From positions 3,410,001-3,474,000 of the forward strand of contig CP065001.1 of assembly GCA_016700155.1 (NCBI GenBank): a stretch of DNA of 64,000 nucleotides, written 5' to 3'. The stretch is from Ignavibacteriales bacterium. GTDB taxonomy: Bacteria > Bacteroidota > Ignavibacteria > Ignavibacteriales > Ignavibacteriaceae. Below, in pieces: positions 62,924-64,000 of the stretch (within the stretch, counting starts at the first letter, position 1; each line of letters begins with the position of its first letter). The notes under the pieces were generated by a model, which worked only from the letters and a program-made list of their open reading frames with translations, had not been told where the DNA came from and did not search any database. The translations under genes and the position numbers were made by a program.

Positions 62924-64000
62924 ATGGTGAAGTGCGTATTCGCGATGATAAATGACAACTCTATATTAGATGAATTAACCGGAGAGAAATTTGCGTCTGA
63001 TGCACTAACCACCAGATTTAAAAATTTAGCGGGTAAATTTTGTACTCAGGATGTTCAATCAGGCATAGAGTTTATACATAAGTTTAAAGAAACGACACGC
63101 TTTTACAGATTTCCTCTCCCTCCTCAATTAAGTGAATATTTTATTCGCTATGAAGAAGCACCATTATTTTTTCTTTATGAAACTCCGCTTACCGCAGGTT
63201 ATGAAGATTTTTTCCGGAACAGGTCGGATAAAAAATATCCATCCGAAGCGCACCGTTCGCTGATGGAATTCTATTCAAAATGGGTAACGTTAAAATCAAT
63301 CAGCGATAAAAAGTTCTTCGCAAATTCGATGATTAACGTTATAACTAAAAATATTACTCCCGATTATTTTTTGAGCAGAATAATTCATTCGATTGTACTT
63401 ATTTATGACCAGTTCTTCCACGATCCGTTCAGTGCCCGAGATGTGTTAAAAGAAACGGATGAAACAATTCAGAAGACTTCACTCGATTCAAATGTGTTAA
63501 ATGAATTCAGATACTTTATAAAACTTCTGAACGGATTTTCATACCTCAGCCAGAGAGATCCGATTAATGCTTATCTTAGTTTTTCTGAAGCACTTCAACA
63601 GAAGCCTAACGGTATCTCTGCAATATTTTACCAGGCATTAGCTTCGGTTCATAAAAACGATCATGAAACAGCAGCGGAACTTCTGAAAAAAGTATTTCAG
63701 TTTGATGTTGACAGGTTGAATTATTCCGCTCAATTGAACAACCTTCAAATGTTTCAGTACTTTGTCAAATTCCCTGTAAGCGCAAATATTTTCAGGCAGG
63801 AAGACTTTGCCGCTATGTACAGGTCAATTGAGGAAATAATTGAAAATAATCGTAAGCGTGACGAAGTATCTCTGGATGCATTGAGGAACAGATTGTTGTT
63901 TTTAGCTCAACAGAAACTGAACGAGTTTTATAATGAGGATATTATCAGTACTGTAATTTTCCTTGAGTCAGTTGTTCAGAAATACCAGGGAAATAATACA
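62924..64000 (+). CDS. TPR-like protein of unknown function, cut by window edge
   Basis: An open frame of 359 codons from ATG 62924 to the window edge without a stop. There is no signal peptide or membrane segment. The first 220 residues (KFASDALTTRF, RFYRFPLPPQLSEYFIRYEE) are unfamiliar. From about residue 215 the sequence (NAYLSFSEALQQKPNGISAIFYQALASVHKND) fits helix pairs of the TPR kind. A second ATG at 62945 could also be the start; neither has a clear ribosome site. Its job and length are unknown. It is transcribed away from the PAS kinase gene. Confidence 0.72.
   Translation, partial: MVKCVFAMINDNSILDELTGEKFASDALTTRFKNLAGKFCTQDVQSGIEFIHKFKETTRFYRFPLPPQLSEYFIRYEEAPLFFLYETPLTAGYEDFFRNRSDKKYPSEAHRSLMEFYSKWVTLKSISDKKFFANSMINVITKNITPDYFLSRIIHSIVLIYDQFFHDPFSARDVLKETDETIQKTSLDSNVLNEFRYFIKLLNGFSYLSQRDPINAYLSFSEALQQKPNGISAIFYQALASVHKNDHETAAELLKKVFQFDVDRLNYSAQLNNLQMFQYFVKFPVSANIFRQEDFAAMYRSIEEIIENNRKRDEVSLDALRNRLLFLAQQKLNEFYNEDIISTVIFLESVVQKYQGNNT

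Overview
The window looks like a chromosome segment from a Bacteroidota/Chlorobi-group bacterium, most likely an Ignavibacteria relative. The evidence is the AT-rich sequence, the large secreted and lipoprotein glycosidases, a type IX secretion tail containing NYPNPFNP on a GH2 enzyme, two-component sensors with Reg_prop and Y_Y_Y domains, and many tandem two-module FtsX/MacB permeases. I see no tRNA, rRNA, CRISPR array, transposase or phage gene.

Region 1 (1-9304, minus strand): a secreted protein cut by the window edge, a vSGLT-type sodium/sugar symporter, a GH2 glycosidase with a T9SS tail, and a sensory operon of solute-binding protein, divergent histidine kinase and sigma-54 activator. 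No ABC permease is present, so the binding protein probably works as a sensor.

Region 2 (9738-25620, plus strand): a beta-glucan utilisation cluster. It holds an FHS-type MFS sugar permease, a ROK sugar kinase, GH3, a second GH3, GH16 laminarinase-like enzyme, an alpha/beta hydrolase, GH5, a GH37/GH63-like glycosidase, a GH3 carrying a PA14 domain, and a PpiC-type foldase. No SusC/SusD pair is present. Three places (upstream of the symporter, the GH2 gene and the MFS gene) carry a good -24/-12 sigma-54 promoter, and each has a related long palindrome roughly 65-130 bp further upstream. This suggests that the sigma-54 activator at 5017-6489 controls one regulon spanning regions 1 and 2.

Region 3 (25715-31914, plus strand): a propeller-type sensor kinase with a NarL/LuxR-type regulator, then small uncharacterised genes and a TPR protein, with two conspicuous palindromes in the spacers.

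Region 4 (31926-54384): a minus-strand operon of one HlyD-type adaptor, two MacB-type ATPases, six paralogous FtsX/MacB permeases and one 96-residue protein. A divergent plus-strand operon encodes a sigma-54 activator with GAFTDA in place of GAFTGA, a SpoIIE-type phosphatase and an NtrY-like kinase. The phosphatase and kinase share the same N-terminal sensor module. The intergenic region holds a long palindrome and sigma-54-like promoters.

Region 5 (54389-64000): a trypsin-like lipoprotein and three PAS-containing kinases on the minus strand, then a TPR-like protein running off the right edge.
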